This document shows positions 54,890 through 64,000 of a stretch of DNA of 64,000 nucleotides, one piece after another. The translations under genes were made by a program, and so were the position numbers. The stretch comes from Atriophallophorus winterbourni (Eukaryota; Platyhelminthes; Trematoda; Plagiorchiida; Microphallidae). The notes under the pieces were generated by a model, which was not told where the DNA came from, made no database searches, and saw only the letters and a list, made by a program, of their open reading frames with translations. Numbering within the stretch: the first letter of the stretch is position 1; each line of letters begins with the position of its first letter. The stretch spans positions 27,802 to 91,801 of the forward strand of contig JACCGJ010001313.1 of NCBI GenBank assembly GCA_013407085.1. The letters run 5' to 3'.

Positions 54890-55260
54890 GGATGTGTTCA
54901 GCACAAAAATAATACGATTTGTTTAGTAAAGTTGACACCGAATTGATGGGTCGAAATTAAGTGAGCTGTTAAATCAAGATGCGTTAGGCAAAAGTTGTGA
55001 TTGTTTATGCTAGTTTTGCGAGTAATTACGGATTCGATACTTCAAAATAATCTCAAACTTAATCCCAACACCCCGCCATCTTTGCTCATTAAATGAGGTC
55101 TGAGGTTTACCGAGATTATTGAGAATGAATGTATGGGAAGAGGAACGAAGAAGCCAGATGAACAACAAAATACTTTATACTAACATCGCGTCAAACAAAA
55201 TGCATTATCTTTCAAAACGATACATCTTCTGCAGATACATGTTCACACAACCATATTGTC
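54890..55260. repeat. Kunitz duplicon flank, copy 4
   Basis: Same orientation as 7530-7960 and 37940-38400; GTTTATGCTAGTTTTGCGAG (55003) is the landmark. A K-A Kunitz pseudogene follows directly to the right, as expected from the 8-kb copy. Confidence 0.6.
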
Positions 55261-55401
55261 ATTAAAACGAGAACGCCTTGTTTTTCAAAAGGATGTTTGA
55301 GACTTATCTTAAAGAATGATATGGAACAGCTCAACATAAAAACAACATTTTTCTCGTAGAGGAAGCATATATTGTTATAACCTGAAAATGTATTTATGCC
55401 G

Positions 55402-55656
55402 AAAGAAAAAGGATCTCTGACAGTCCTCCACACTCTCGAAAATGTCACCGTTCGATGAAAATACCCCTAGATGAATGACTTGCATTTAATAGCCTTCTGA
55501 TCCCAAATGAATCGTTTATTGGACGCAAATCCAGGTCCCACATTCATCGGTAGCTAACAGGCTAGAGAATGAGCTAAGAATTTTAGTACGCTCACGCGGT
55601 TTACGCCTAGCAATGAATACTGAAATAATAGTAAGTAGCAGGATAATTCGAAACAT
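55402..55656 (-). pseudogene. Kunitz inhibitor pseudogene (K-A)
   Basis: Exon 1 from 55656 encodes MFRIILLLTIISVFIARRK, close to the signal peptides of the other K-A genes. A 28-nt pseudo-intron begins GTACTA (a weak donor) and ends TTCTCTAG. The Kunitz exon has C1 followed at once by TAG, then LPMNVGP, Gly in place of C2, FASNKRFIWDQ, C3, KSFI, TAG, then loss of C4, C5 and C6. Upstream, the GTTAACGCC core of the K-A box survives near 55720 on the minus strand. The TATA box has become AAATAAAG. Confidence 0.8.
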
Positions 55657-55759
55657 TTTGTACTTCTAGTGGATGTGGTTCATGTCTCGGGTAGGCTTTA
55701 TTTGATTATGTGCGAGGCGTTAACCGTTGACGGTTTGCTACATCGCGAATAAAATGACA

Positions 55760-56400
55760 AAATTATAACTGTCAGCTTGACTATTAATTATACAGGACAC
55801 CTAAAGAATCACAAATAGAGAAAACGAGGTGTCAAATTTTACATTATGAGAACACGACGATTAATTACTTTTTGTGAGAGCGTATCCGAATAAAAACATC
55901 TAACTTATAAGTAGAAGGTTCCACCGGCATATTGCCATTTTAGCTAACACGAAGTACCTAAAATGCAATCCCTCAAATACATCTCTTGGATTTTATATAC
56001 AAAATCAATTATCTTTGAAATGTCATTCATAGATTTACTTGTGAATGATAAGCAATCAAAAACTAATGCTGTACATGAACATGAAAAACGCATCGATTTG
56101 AATGCTGGAACATCTTATCAAACATATTTTTGAATATTATTATATAACGCAAACACATGCTTGTCCAAATATGCATCCAGTGGTTTGAATTGACAACACA
56201 TGACTACAAATACTGTTCCATGTTTGCACCGATGCTCACGTGTATGTGTTTTGTGTGAAACATGTCAAAAACTGCTCAATGAAGTGTTTGTTTGATTACG
56301 AAACTGGCCACATTAAGATGAGTGATCCTGGTTATCGTCTATATTTAGCTGGGGCGCATTTCGTATGGATAATAAAAGCTAATGACTTTCCAGCTATTAA
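55760..56400. repeat. Kunitz duplicon 5' flank, copy 4
   Basis: Same orientation as 8450-9000 and 63560-64000. Shared are CGCAAACACATGCTTGTCCAAATATGCAT (56147) with 63588, and GCGCATTTCGTATGGATAAT (56354) with 8657. No gene. Confidence 0.6.
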
Positions 56401-56900
56401 AACCAAATTTAATTGAATTTAACCCTTTTATTCAACCAATGTCAAACTTGCTAGCCTTAGTCTCATTCATCCACAAATTCCAAAACACAAAGCAAAGTCT
56501 AATTTGTCGAAAGCGATTATTACGCACGTAACAAAGGATACCCTTTGTTTGCTGATCCAGTTATCCCAACACTGCCCTTTATATGTCTGAACGGTATTCG
56601 GTTTCTGCCGGCATATTATTACGTCAAAAAGCACGTTCAAAATTCTACTACAGTTTAACACTGTTACACTGAGTTACGGTTCATTGAACCTTGAATATCC
56701 GGAATTTTTTTCAAATTTCATTATAAACATGCATATTATCTTAATTTGTTTATCAGGCACCAAAAATATTCTTCATATTATTGTCATTTTCATATCACTA
56801 TATCAAATTTATTCAGTAAAATGATTATCTTTTAATAAAATGTTACCAATCCTCTATCAAAGGCCTACCTGAAAGCGGTTGTTGAAAATTGTCCTGTATG
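56400..56900. other. No gene recognised; decayed K-B promoter at the end
   Basis: The last 70 bases (AATAAAATGTTACCAATCC...AAAGCGGTTG) align with the K-B promoter upstream of 19461, but the TATA box is mutated (ATCAAAGG). The rest is unassigned. Confidence 0.45.
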
Positions 56901-56904
56901 TTAA

Positions 56905-57189
56905 ATGCTTCATATGTTACTACTATTAACAATATTTTCATTAGTTCTGGGTGTGCCGAAAGCAACACATGATGGTGTGTGATTCCATGGAAAACAGTTT
57001 CAATTTTCAGGATGTCAGCCAACGACACTAGTGGATAAATGTCAAGATCCGTTCCCATTTTATATTTATGATCCACAATCGAAGGAATTTAAATTGTCGC
57101 AATGGGGAAGATGTCCCGTGAATGGTAAACATTTCGATGGCATTGTAGTTTGTGAGACAGATTGGGTACGTCAACGTCCATTGATGTGA
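56905..57189 (+). CDS. Divergent Kunitz-like secreted protein (K-B), two cysteines lost
   Basis: Exons 56905-56974 and 57011-57189 with a 36-nt phase-1 intron (GTGTGT...TTTCAG). The 82-residue frame starts MLHMLLLLTIFSLVLG, a strong signal peptide, and reads open to TGA. It aligns end to end with the K-B protein at 19188 (CQPTT.VD.C, DPFPFYIYDP.SKE). Cys is kept at 25, 34, 58 and 71. C3 (residue 50) is Phe and C6 (residue 75) is Trp, so two of the three disulfides (C1-C6 and C3-C5) cannot form. Phe33, Gly37 and Asn43 of the BPTI frame are also changed. With the promoter TATA box lost, early pseudogenisation is the simplest reading. A secreted protein with a single disulfide is the alternative. 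Confidence 0.65.
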
Positions 57190-57540
57190 ACACGACGTTT
57201 GTTTACACGCAAATACATGGTAACTTTGCAAGTAATACTTGTTTCATTTCGAATTATGTTTTCAGGATTATGTATTTATGTTAGAAAATCATTAAACTTG
57301 ATAACTCAGTTTGATAAACGGAGCTGACGTTTTCGTAAGAAGACACATCATTAATAACTTCTTGTTCTAAGGGATATTCACACAGAAAGATGCATCTATT
57401 TTTTTGGTTTTCATCCGCGTTACTTAGATTACTATACGGGAATTACTATGGTTTACAAAGCTTTTAAACTTGCTATTCGCATTATCAATATGCCAGCAGT
57501 AAACCATTCACGTTCGAAAAACAAAATGACAAATATATTC
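57190..57540. other. No gene recognised
   Basis: 3' flank of the divergent Kunitz gene, AT-rich. Only weak similarity to 18840-19190 in inverted orientation. Confidence 0.35.
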
Positions 57541-57544
57541 AGAT

Positions 57545-57960
57545 TCTCTCTACGAATCACTGGAAACCCACCACCGGTTTCTGGCTGTTTGCCTTAATCC
57601 GTTTTGGACAGTGAGATCACGTTTGTTAAGCTTCGAAACTGTGGTACAGGGGTAAACATTGATATATGTGCATATCACTGTATTATTGAGTTCTTACGAA
57701 GAAACACGATGTACTTGAACAGAATTACAATGTGAATATTGGTCGGGCACTCATGCCGCTTACGGATGAACAAAAGTACGTTGTTGCTCACATTTTCCGC
57801 ATTTATACAATACTACCGGTTTCTCAATGTTTGCCATTATCAGTTTTATACAGTAATTTGAGTTACAGTAAGCCCTGAAACAATGGACAGCAGTATACAT
57901 TGTCATTCTCTTAAGCTTCATGTTATTAATAAAATAATAGTTAATCAAAAAATGATTCGT
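57545..57960 (-). repeat. Two class B hammerhead-like copies
   Basis: The first minus-strand core, CGGATTAAGGCAAACAGCCAGAAACCGGTGGTGGG, lies at about 57600-57565. Stem II (GGC/GCC), GAAA and stem III (ACC/GGT) are intact, but CTGATGA is CGGATTA and the cleavage base is G. The second, CTGATAATGGCAAACATTGAGAAACCGGTAGTA, lies at about 57839-57806. Body matches 40245-40600. Confidence 0.6.
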
Positions 57961-58189
57961 GTCAATTTATTTCCCTGTGCAATTTGAAACATTTAAATTG
58001 TGAATAGTAAACGAGATATAATCAATCTTTCTCTGGATATATCTAAAAGTTATTTTACATCAAATGCAATTGTGAAATCATTGTCACATGAAATTTGACT
58101 ATCAAATGGACGTCTGTTTTACACCAGCTACAGTACGAATTTAATTAATTAATAAACTATTTTAGGCAAACCAGATAATCCTTTGATCT

Positions 58190-58400
58190 TCCAGTTCACA
58201 CATTGTTTACGATTGATACAGTATTTTACGCTAATGCAAATCCATATCCAAAAGAGGGATACAAACGATCCTTGTTTGCCTTTCTTCCCTCTTTCTATGC
58301 GCATGCGGGTTTTTTTATGCTACTATCTGTACCAGATGAGAGCAAAACAACACGAAACCGGTCGTGGATTTAGTGTAAGCTGAATGTGCAGGCAAATATA
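58190..58400 (+). repeat. Class A hammerhead repeat, single copy
   Basis: The body ends with GCGCATGCGGG and is followed by GTACCAGATGAGAGCAAAACAACACGAAACCGGTCGTGG (58329-58367). GAAA, stem III and the GTC cleavage site are intact; CTGATGA has one change (CAGATGA) and stem II is weakened. The least damaged of the dispersed class A copies. Paralogue at 40690-40960. Confidence 0.65.
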
Positions 58401-58429
58401 GAGGGTTCTTTAATGTTTTGACTACCAAT

Positions 58430-60010
58430 CTTGCGAGCTTGCTATACAACCAAACATAGACTGATCAGAGAGTATCTAAGCAAACAAAAGTAACATGATT
58501 GATTCTTTTCGCAAACATGTGACTAATCAATATTGAAATTTATCTGAGCCTACCAACCTTGAATTCTTACATAGGGATAGGCTAAAGAAATACGTTATTT
58601 CTTGATGGCTTCAAATTAATCAGCTGAATCATTCAGTAGAATGACTGAAGAATTAGCAACTCCTCATGAACAACAACAACAAACTGACAAGCTCATTCTA
58701 CGTAGATATTTACGCAAGGCTGAAATCATTTTTCCACAAAACAAAGTAATCTCAGAATCAGCGCATAATCCATATCGCTAGTAAAAATGGAAACCACAAT
58801 TCTGTGGATTCACGTATGCGGATTAAATCACTGCGACCGATCACGATACGTATTTTGCACAATTATTTACAGACAATCTACCGACATTCATAGTAGTTTG
58901 AAATGCAAGCACACGTCACACGATCTACTCTGAATCAGAAGAGAACATATATAGCGATGGAAACATATATATGTACAAGAGAACGTTTATCGATAACAAT
59001 TAAACATGTAGCTCAATTCTGAACACTAGTGGTTTATAACAATCTTCGAGGCGTTAAAAATTATTTTGGGATTAAGAACCACTCCCTCAATTTAAAAGAA
59101 CCAGTAAAATTCTATGCTGGTTCCTGACAAAAGGAAATACATATATGGTACGACCAAACCTCAACCGCTATTTATAGTTGAGCAATGACTACAAAAAATG
59201 CTATAAGTTGGAAAAAAATTCCTTTCGTTCTTCGTATATTCATGCAATATGGTCAGTAGTTGGTAGCATTCATATTAAATATTCTGTATCAATTGTTTTC
59301 ATGAATGACTTGCACAAGTTGTGGATCAATACATCGCCAATAAAATCAACAAATGTGTAACGAATTCATACTTGTTAATCGAAACACAATTAAAGTTGCC
59401 GTCACGTACCACTCTGCTATCGGAAGAATAATTATTTCATGAGACAATAATTTAGACTCAATTAGGATATTGTGTTCAAATGATTTAATAAAAGTTCTTA
59501 GATAATGAAGTACACCATTGGTATAATAACGAGGTAATTTTAACTTACCTACAGCTACATCTAATTTTCAGCATGTTAATTGCAGTACGAAAAGCCTATA
59601 TAACAACAAAACTGATCTATTAACATCACAAGCAATGATACTACGAGCAGAACCATTGAGTTGATAAAGAAAACATCATTGAAGACATTTGTCGCGTATC
59701 TCTTAACTGTCACACAGGCTTCATCACACCTGGTGTAATATACATTATAATAGTAAAACCAGTCTTTTGGGTACTCACATTCTCTTTCCCTACGCAACAC
59801 TACCGGTTTTTGTCTTCCTAACATCATCAGTTGGGGAATGTAATATCAGGTTTAGTGAGCCTTGAAACATTGGTTAATTGTCGAAAAAGATATACTTGAG
59901 TGCCATTGTGAATCGATTTGTCCAAGCCAACCAATGGATTTAGAATCCGCACGATGGATTGAAGCTTGATTTGATGAATTAAGTTCATTACCGGATGTGT
60001 GTGATGGTAA
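58430..60010. repeat. Duplicon D, copy IV, with class B remnant
   Basis: Same orientation as copies II and III. TATA-like CTATTTATAG at 59168-59177 (minus reading), GAAACACAATTAAAGTTGCCGTCACG (59381), GTGTAATATACATTATAATAGTAAAACCA (59732). The minus-strand class B core CTGATGATGTTAGGAAGACAAAAACCGGTAGTG lies at about 59832-59800; CTGATGA is intact and GAAA is AAAA. Confidence 0.65.
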
Positions 60011-60235
60011 CTTACTAGACGTAGCTCCCAAAATGATATACGTTGATCTCATGAAGTCTGTGGTTTCTGTATTCCAAAATAAAAAGCTGACTCGCTGGAC
60101 TCAAAAAGAAGCCTTTTACGACATGATCGTGAAAATTTGCTTTAGGAAGTTCTCGGGCGCAATAAATGGAAATTCTAAAATATGGTCATTTGGTCCATTA
60201 AGAGGTTGAAGTGCATCAATTGTGTCTGTAGGTAG

Positions 60236-60532
60236 ATGGTGGAACTGCCGTTAGAGATGACAACAGATCCGTGGTTCTGTCATGTCTGCAGGATGGATTC
60301 CAGTTCGCATACGAAGGTAGCCATGCACTGGCATCCGCAAGGTAAACGAAAAAGGGGACGGCCCAAGGAAACTTGGCGCAGAACGTTGGAACGCGAACTA
60401 CATGCACAAGGATTCACGGTGCAGACGGCAACGGAAGCAGCGACAGACCGGAGCCACTGGCGTGAAGTTGTCTTCGCCTCATGTGCCACCCGGCACGGAG
60501 AGGATGGAATGAATGAATGAATGAATCGCAAC
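60236..60532 (+). pseudogene. RTE-type LINE ORF C-terminal tail with (AATG)n end
   Basis: An open frame to 60520 reads DPWFCHVCRMDSSSHTKVAMHWHPQGKRKRGRPKETWRRTLEREL, then TDRSHWREVVFASCATRHGED. This is the hallmark tail 'W..GKR.RGRPK.TWRRT...E....G..W......A.DR..W......LC.TR' of RTE/L1-like LINEs. The 3' end is a short (AATG)n run at about 60509-60531. The 5' part is truncated. A near-identical inverted copy lies at 62540-62830. Confidence 0.8.
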
Positions 60533-60564
60533 ACTTCACAAAACGATATTACGTCTTGTTTTGT

Positions 60565-62160
60565 TTACAATTCGATCGCTTTGATAGATTGTTCTTTCGA
60601 TGTTAACACCATATCCAATAATGTGGGTTGGTCTGAACCTCTTATTTGAGTGCATTCGCGAAGAAGTTTATATAACGGGTCTGAATCTAGGATTTCTCTA
60701 AAGTCGGCATTTTAGCGTTCGTAGGGAGTGATCGTCCCTGAGTTAAAGGCTGAACAGATTACAATCATTTCCATTGAGTGTCTTTGCTTGCAGTGTGCGA
60801 GTCAAGCGCTAAAGCACTCGGATCAACCTTTTGCATTACGATTACTTAGATGAAGTTTACCGGTAGACCACCCCAATAACGCAACCTTCACCAGACATCA
60901 GCGTTGAAAAACACAAACATGTATCCTCCAGGGTGAATTCTGTGTTTTCTATTCGATATCACTGTAGTCGATCATGACAATGAATAGCTACACTACCACT
61001 TCTTTTTTCTCGGTCGTTCCTCATCAAATTCATATTTAGTATTGATATCTCCTTTAAAACCAATTGTGAAAAATTAATCGTGTTTGTAATGGCGATAATG
61101 TCATGCGAGTAGCACGAAGATATCTGGGTTAATTCAGCTTATTTGTTTGGAAAGTTTTGCACATTTGTATATAAAGTTCGTGGTGTTCAAATCATGAAAG
61201 GTTATAAGAGGGCCGACTCAGTCAGATTGCAGCGGCGAGGATCATCCTTCTTAGAAGAATTTAGATGGCGATTTATTCGAACTATTGATGAGGGAACAAA
61301 TGCGGCCAGTCTCATCTGTCCAAAGATTTTATACTACTCCGCTAAGACATGTTTTTGCTTAGCTTCGAACAGCATTTTCTGCGACTCGGTCACCATTGTA
61401 CAAATAACACTAAGGTTTACACCCGGGGATCTTTTATAATTTGAGTCAGTCATTTTATTAGCGTTTTATCTGAGTCTTTTCTCGTTTTCGTTGAGTCAAT
61501 GTGTCACTGATCTCAAAGAACGCTTTCTCATTTTAGTCAGCATCTGCGCGTTTATCTAAGTAAATGTTGGCCTGTTCGAGAATGATGGATTTTCTACAGG
61601 CTCTTCGACAGTAACCTTCGAAGCAGTCAACAATGTTGCCTTCATGACCTCCTTTATTAATTCATTTGGTTTCTATATACTGGATTCCAGTCCGATTAGA
61701 TGCTTTTCAATTTAATTCTCAGAGATTTGTGCCTCCGATAATAACTCTGTTTTTTGTTTCGCAAGCGTCGCAAATGTAACAAAACATTGATAAACATCTC
61801 CATTAAAAATCGATACCAAATCCGAGGTTAGCGATGTGTCGCATTTAGTATCAACTTGCGACAAACTATCGTAACTCGTGACAGACTTCGCCATTGGACT
61901 CACCGACTTTTGACAAACCTAACAGATGCAGATCGGTGCGCTTTGTATCCTTTTCGGGATGACTGAGTCAGAGTTTTGTGCAGTACTCTTAAGTGGTGTG
62001 TGCAAAAGCAGTGGATTTGTCGAGCTGTCAATGTTGAATATTGTGATCGCGACGAAATGTGTTGTTCACTCGTAAGAGCATAATCAGAATTTAATCGGAT
62101 GATACGCCTCTTTAGTTGATCGCACGATGTTGAATATATGAACAGTCGACGAAGAAAAAT
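60565..62160 (-). mobile_element. CR1/Jockey-like LINE, copy 3, internally deleted
   Basis: The same family as copies 1 and 2. On the minus strand, 61903-61712 holds the ORF1 N-terminal cysteine region and about 61440-61230 part of ORF1. At about 61225 the sequence jumps to the region that in copy 2 is at 13100, so about 550 bp of ORF1 is missing. The endonuclease follows at about 61130-60570 and stops there; RT is absent. It sits between two opposed RTE tails. Confidence 0.75.
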
Positions 62161-62169
62161 AAGAGCTTT

Positions 62170-63480
62170 TCAATGACGTTAAGCCAAGCATATGGAATTT
62201 GGGTTGAAGTTTGAACTGTGATATGGAATATGCGATGATTTTAAGTTAACGTGAGCTGTAAAGGTTTTGTGTAAAGTTGAGTTCATCTTTGAGTAGATAT
62301 CTAGGTCGAATGAACCGGTCACTTGGTTGTCAGTGTTCTATATAAGTTACACTCTCTTTAGTCATTCTTCTAAATGATGTAATTGAATATATTGTAGTCC
62401 CGATTAAATATCGTATATCTTTCGGCAACCTCTATAAGACACTTCAAGGACGTGAGGTTTTGTTAAAAATCAATTTTGATAGATTATAATCACGGAGGAT
62501 TCAGAAAGCATAAATGCTATTACTGACTGATTTCGATTTTACTTGTTTCATTCATTCATTCGTTCGGTCCTCTCCGTGCCGGGTGGCACATGAGGCGAAG
62601 ATAACTTCACGCCAGTGGCTCCGGTCTGTCGCTGCTTCCGTTGCCGTCTGCACCGTGAATCCTTGTGCATGCAGTTCACGTTCTAACGTTCTGCGCCAAT
62701 TTTTTTGGGCCGTCCCCTTTTTCGTTTACCTTGCGGAAGCCAGTGCATGGCTACCTTCGTATGCGAACTGGGATCTATCCTGCAGACATGACCGAACCAC
62801 GGATCTGGTGTCATCGTTTCCGTAGCAATGTAGGTTTTTTACGGGATAGGGTTGATAGCGCTAAGCGTAACCCTCTTACTTTCTCAGACGGGCTTGGGAC
62901 CGTCCTTGACGGAGTTTTTCACTTGTTTCAGTAGAGTAACAATCAGGTTACTTCATTGTTTGCTCAGATACTCTCTGATCCGTCTCATCAGTGGTTAGGA
63001 TGCTGGTTTCCACGTCTTAGACAGCTTCGTGTGCAGTCACAATACTTAACATTATAGTTAGATATTTACAGGCATTTTCATCATGTACAAAACCTACGAC
63101 CGGTTACGTGTTATATAAACTTATCGGCTAGGACTGCAGGGTCCAGATATGCATGTGTTTGAAAGAATGGAAGGATGGCAAACAAGTAGCGCTTTCTTGG
63201 CCATTTTGGATAAACATTTGCATGCGCGTGAAACACCAAAAATTTCGTAAACAATGTGTTAACTCTACGTTCAAAAGATTATCTGGACTGCCTGAAAGAG
63301 GTGAACGACTTTTCAAATTAATGATGTAGCTTGATTAAAACGCACGTCCCAGACAATTGTGCAATGATTATATATTAAATTCGGATGTAAAACAACTGTT
63401 AGAGATATCGTGAAAACGATTGATTTTATCACATTTTTACAGAGAATTTTAATTGTTTCCAACTAAACGCGGAATTAAAT
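62170..63480. repeat. Duplicated segment, same orientation as 17570-18480, interrupted by an RTE tail
   Basis: Landmarks shared with 17.6-18.5 kb are described there. The RTE tail at 62540-62830 and adjacent sequence to about 62935 are absent from the 17.9-kb copy, so the LINE inserted after duplication. Confidence 0.6.
62540..62830 (-). pseudogene. RTE-type LINE ORF C-terminal tail, inverted copy
   Basis: The minus strand encodes the same tail as 60236-60532 (GKRKRG, TVQTATEAATDRSHW, CATRHGE), nearly identical at the nucleotide level over about 280 bp. Its ATTCATTCATTCG start on the plus strand is the complement of the (AATG)n tail. A frameshift lies near 62700, where AATTTTTTTGGGCC replaces AGTTTCCTTGGGCC. 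Confidence 0.75.
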
Positions 63481-63559
63481 CCGAACACGTTACATTTTTT
63501 ATTTACTGTCATTTGCTTAATGGAGTAAAGCTTAAGAGAACCATGATGTAAGTTATCAA

Positions 63560-64000
63560 GCATATTGATGAAGTTTATTATCTCACGCAAACACATGCTT
63601 GTTCAAATATGCATACAGTGATTTATTTGAAAACGTCAATAGTTTATAACACACGAAATGTATAATTTCAGTATTTCAATCTGCTGAGCTGTTAGTGAGA
63701 AAATATATTGAACGGCTACAATGATTGTTTGTTTCATTAAGTACTGTCAACATGAATATTTGTACCTTGAATTATCGTGTACTTTTGGCGGAATTCAAGT
63801 TTAATCAACTGGAACCCATTTCGTATGGATAATTAAAAAGTCAAAGGGCGTGCTATTTGACTATATGGTGTAAAGTTTCCAAATCAACGTGCCGATTATA
63901 TTGACGTCTAACGAATCGAGGACTGAATAATCACGCGTAAATCATTCTTGAATCAGGCGGGTTTGATAACATTTCGACGTATACAATATTATTGGATCAA
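63560..64000. repeat. Kunitz duplicon 5' flank, copy 5 (runs off the window)
   Basis: Same orientation as 8450-9000 and 55760-56400. CATTTCGTATGGATAATTA (63820) and GTGCCGATTATATTGACGTC (63889) are shared with 8.66 and 8.81 kb. In the other copies a K-A gene lies to the left on the minus strand; here the left neighbour is the 62-63-kb duplicon, so no Kunitz gene is present in this copy. Confidence 0.55.

Noticed and set aside
1..64000. CRISPR arrays, tRNA and rRNA genes, bacterial operons
   Set aside because: None seen. The regular 233-bp repeats are ribozyme units, and gene structure with introns, TATA boxes and LINEs is eukaryotic.

Overview
The window reads as a repeat-rich, AT-rich flatworm (platyhelminth) nuclear genome, most plausibly a trematode. 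I infer this from the mixture of degenerate CR1/Jockey-like LINEs, RTE-type LINE tails, Ty3/gypsy and Penelope-like fragments and a piggyBac relic, from hammerhead-ribozyme repeats resembling the schistosome Sm-alpha class, and from tiny secreted Kunitz inhibitor genes split by introns of about 33-37 nt. The species cannot be named from sequence alone. There is one assembly gap of exactly 1000 N (44663-45662).

The only host genes I can support are secreted single-domain Kunitz (BPTI-type) inhibitors. Three have all six cysteines: 8028-8325 (-), 19188-19461 (-) and 47772-48068 (+). One (56905-57189, +) keeps its reading frame but has lost two cysteines and its TATA box. Three are clear pseudogenes (about 36400-36581 -, 49720-49987 +, about 55402-55656 -), and a further relic is possible near 6400-6490. 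All share one layout: a signal-peptide exon, a very short phase-1 intron just before the first cysteine, and one Kunitz exon. They form three subfamilies. K-A is 8.0k, 47.8k and the pseudogene at 55.4k; K-B is 19.2k and 56.9k; K-C is the pseudogenes at 36.4k and 49.7k. Their flanks are duplicated with them, in direct and inverted orientation, so the window is a network of old segmental duplications.

Between and inside the duplicons lie hammerhead-ribozyme repeats. Class A has a period of about 233 bp: four tandem copies at 15368-16300 and a pair at 32.8-33.1 kb with two consensus-perfect catalytic cores, plus decayed single copies. Class B has a different stem II and travels with the Kunitz duplicons.

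Layout: 0-0.45 kb, 3' end of an LTR retrotransposon. 0.45-3.9 kb, LINE copy 1 (+). 3.9-6.3 kb, gypsy, LINE and Penelope fragments (-). 6.4-9 kb, Kunitz duplicon. 10.3-14.6 kb, LINE copy 2 (-). 15.4-18.9 kb, hammerhead array and duplicons. 19.2 kb, Kunitz. 20.15-20.7 kb, RTE tail (-). 20.7-22.4 kb, duplicon. 23.6-28.2 kb, one LINE nested in another. 28.4-35.8 kb, LINE and gypsy debris with intact hammerheads. 36.4-38.4 kb, Kunitz pseudogene duplicon. 39.1-39.8 kb, gypsy gag. 40.2-43.3 kb, hammerhead repeats and duplicons. 43.5-46.6 kb, LINE interrupted by the gap. 47.8-50 kb, Kunitz gene and pseudogene. 51.9-54.1 kb, piggyBac relic. 54.3-57.2 kb, hammerhead copies, Kunitz pseudogene and divergent Kunitz. 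57.5-60 kb, hammerhead repeats and duplicon. 60.2-62.8 kb, LINE copy 3 between two opposed RTE tails. 62.2-64 kb, duplicons. None of the transposable-element reading frames is intact.
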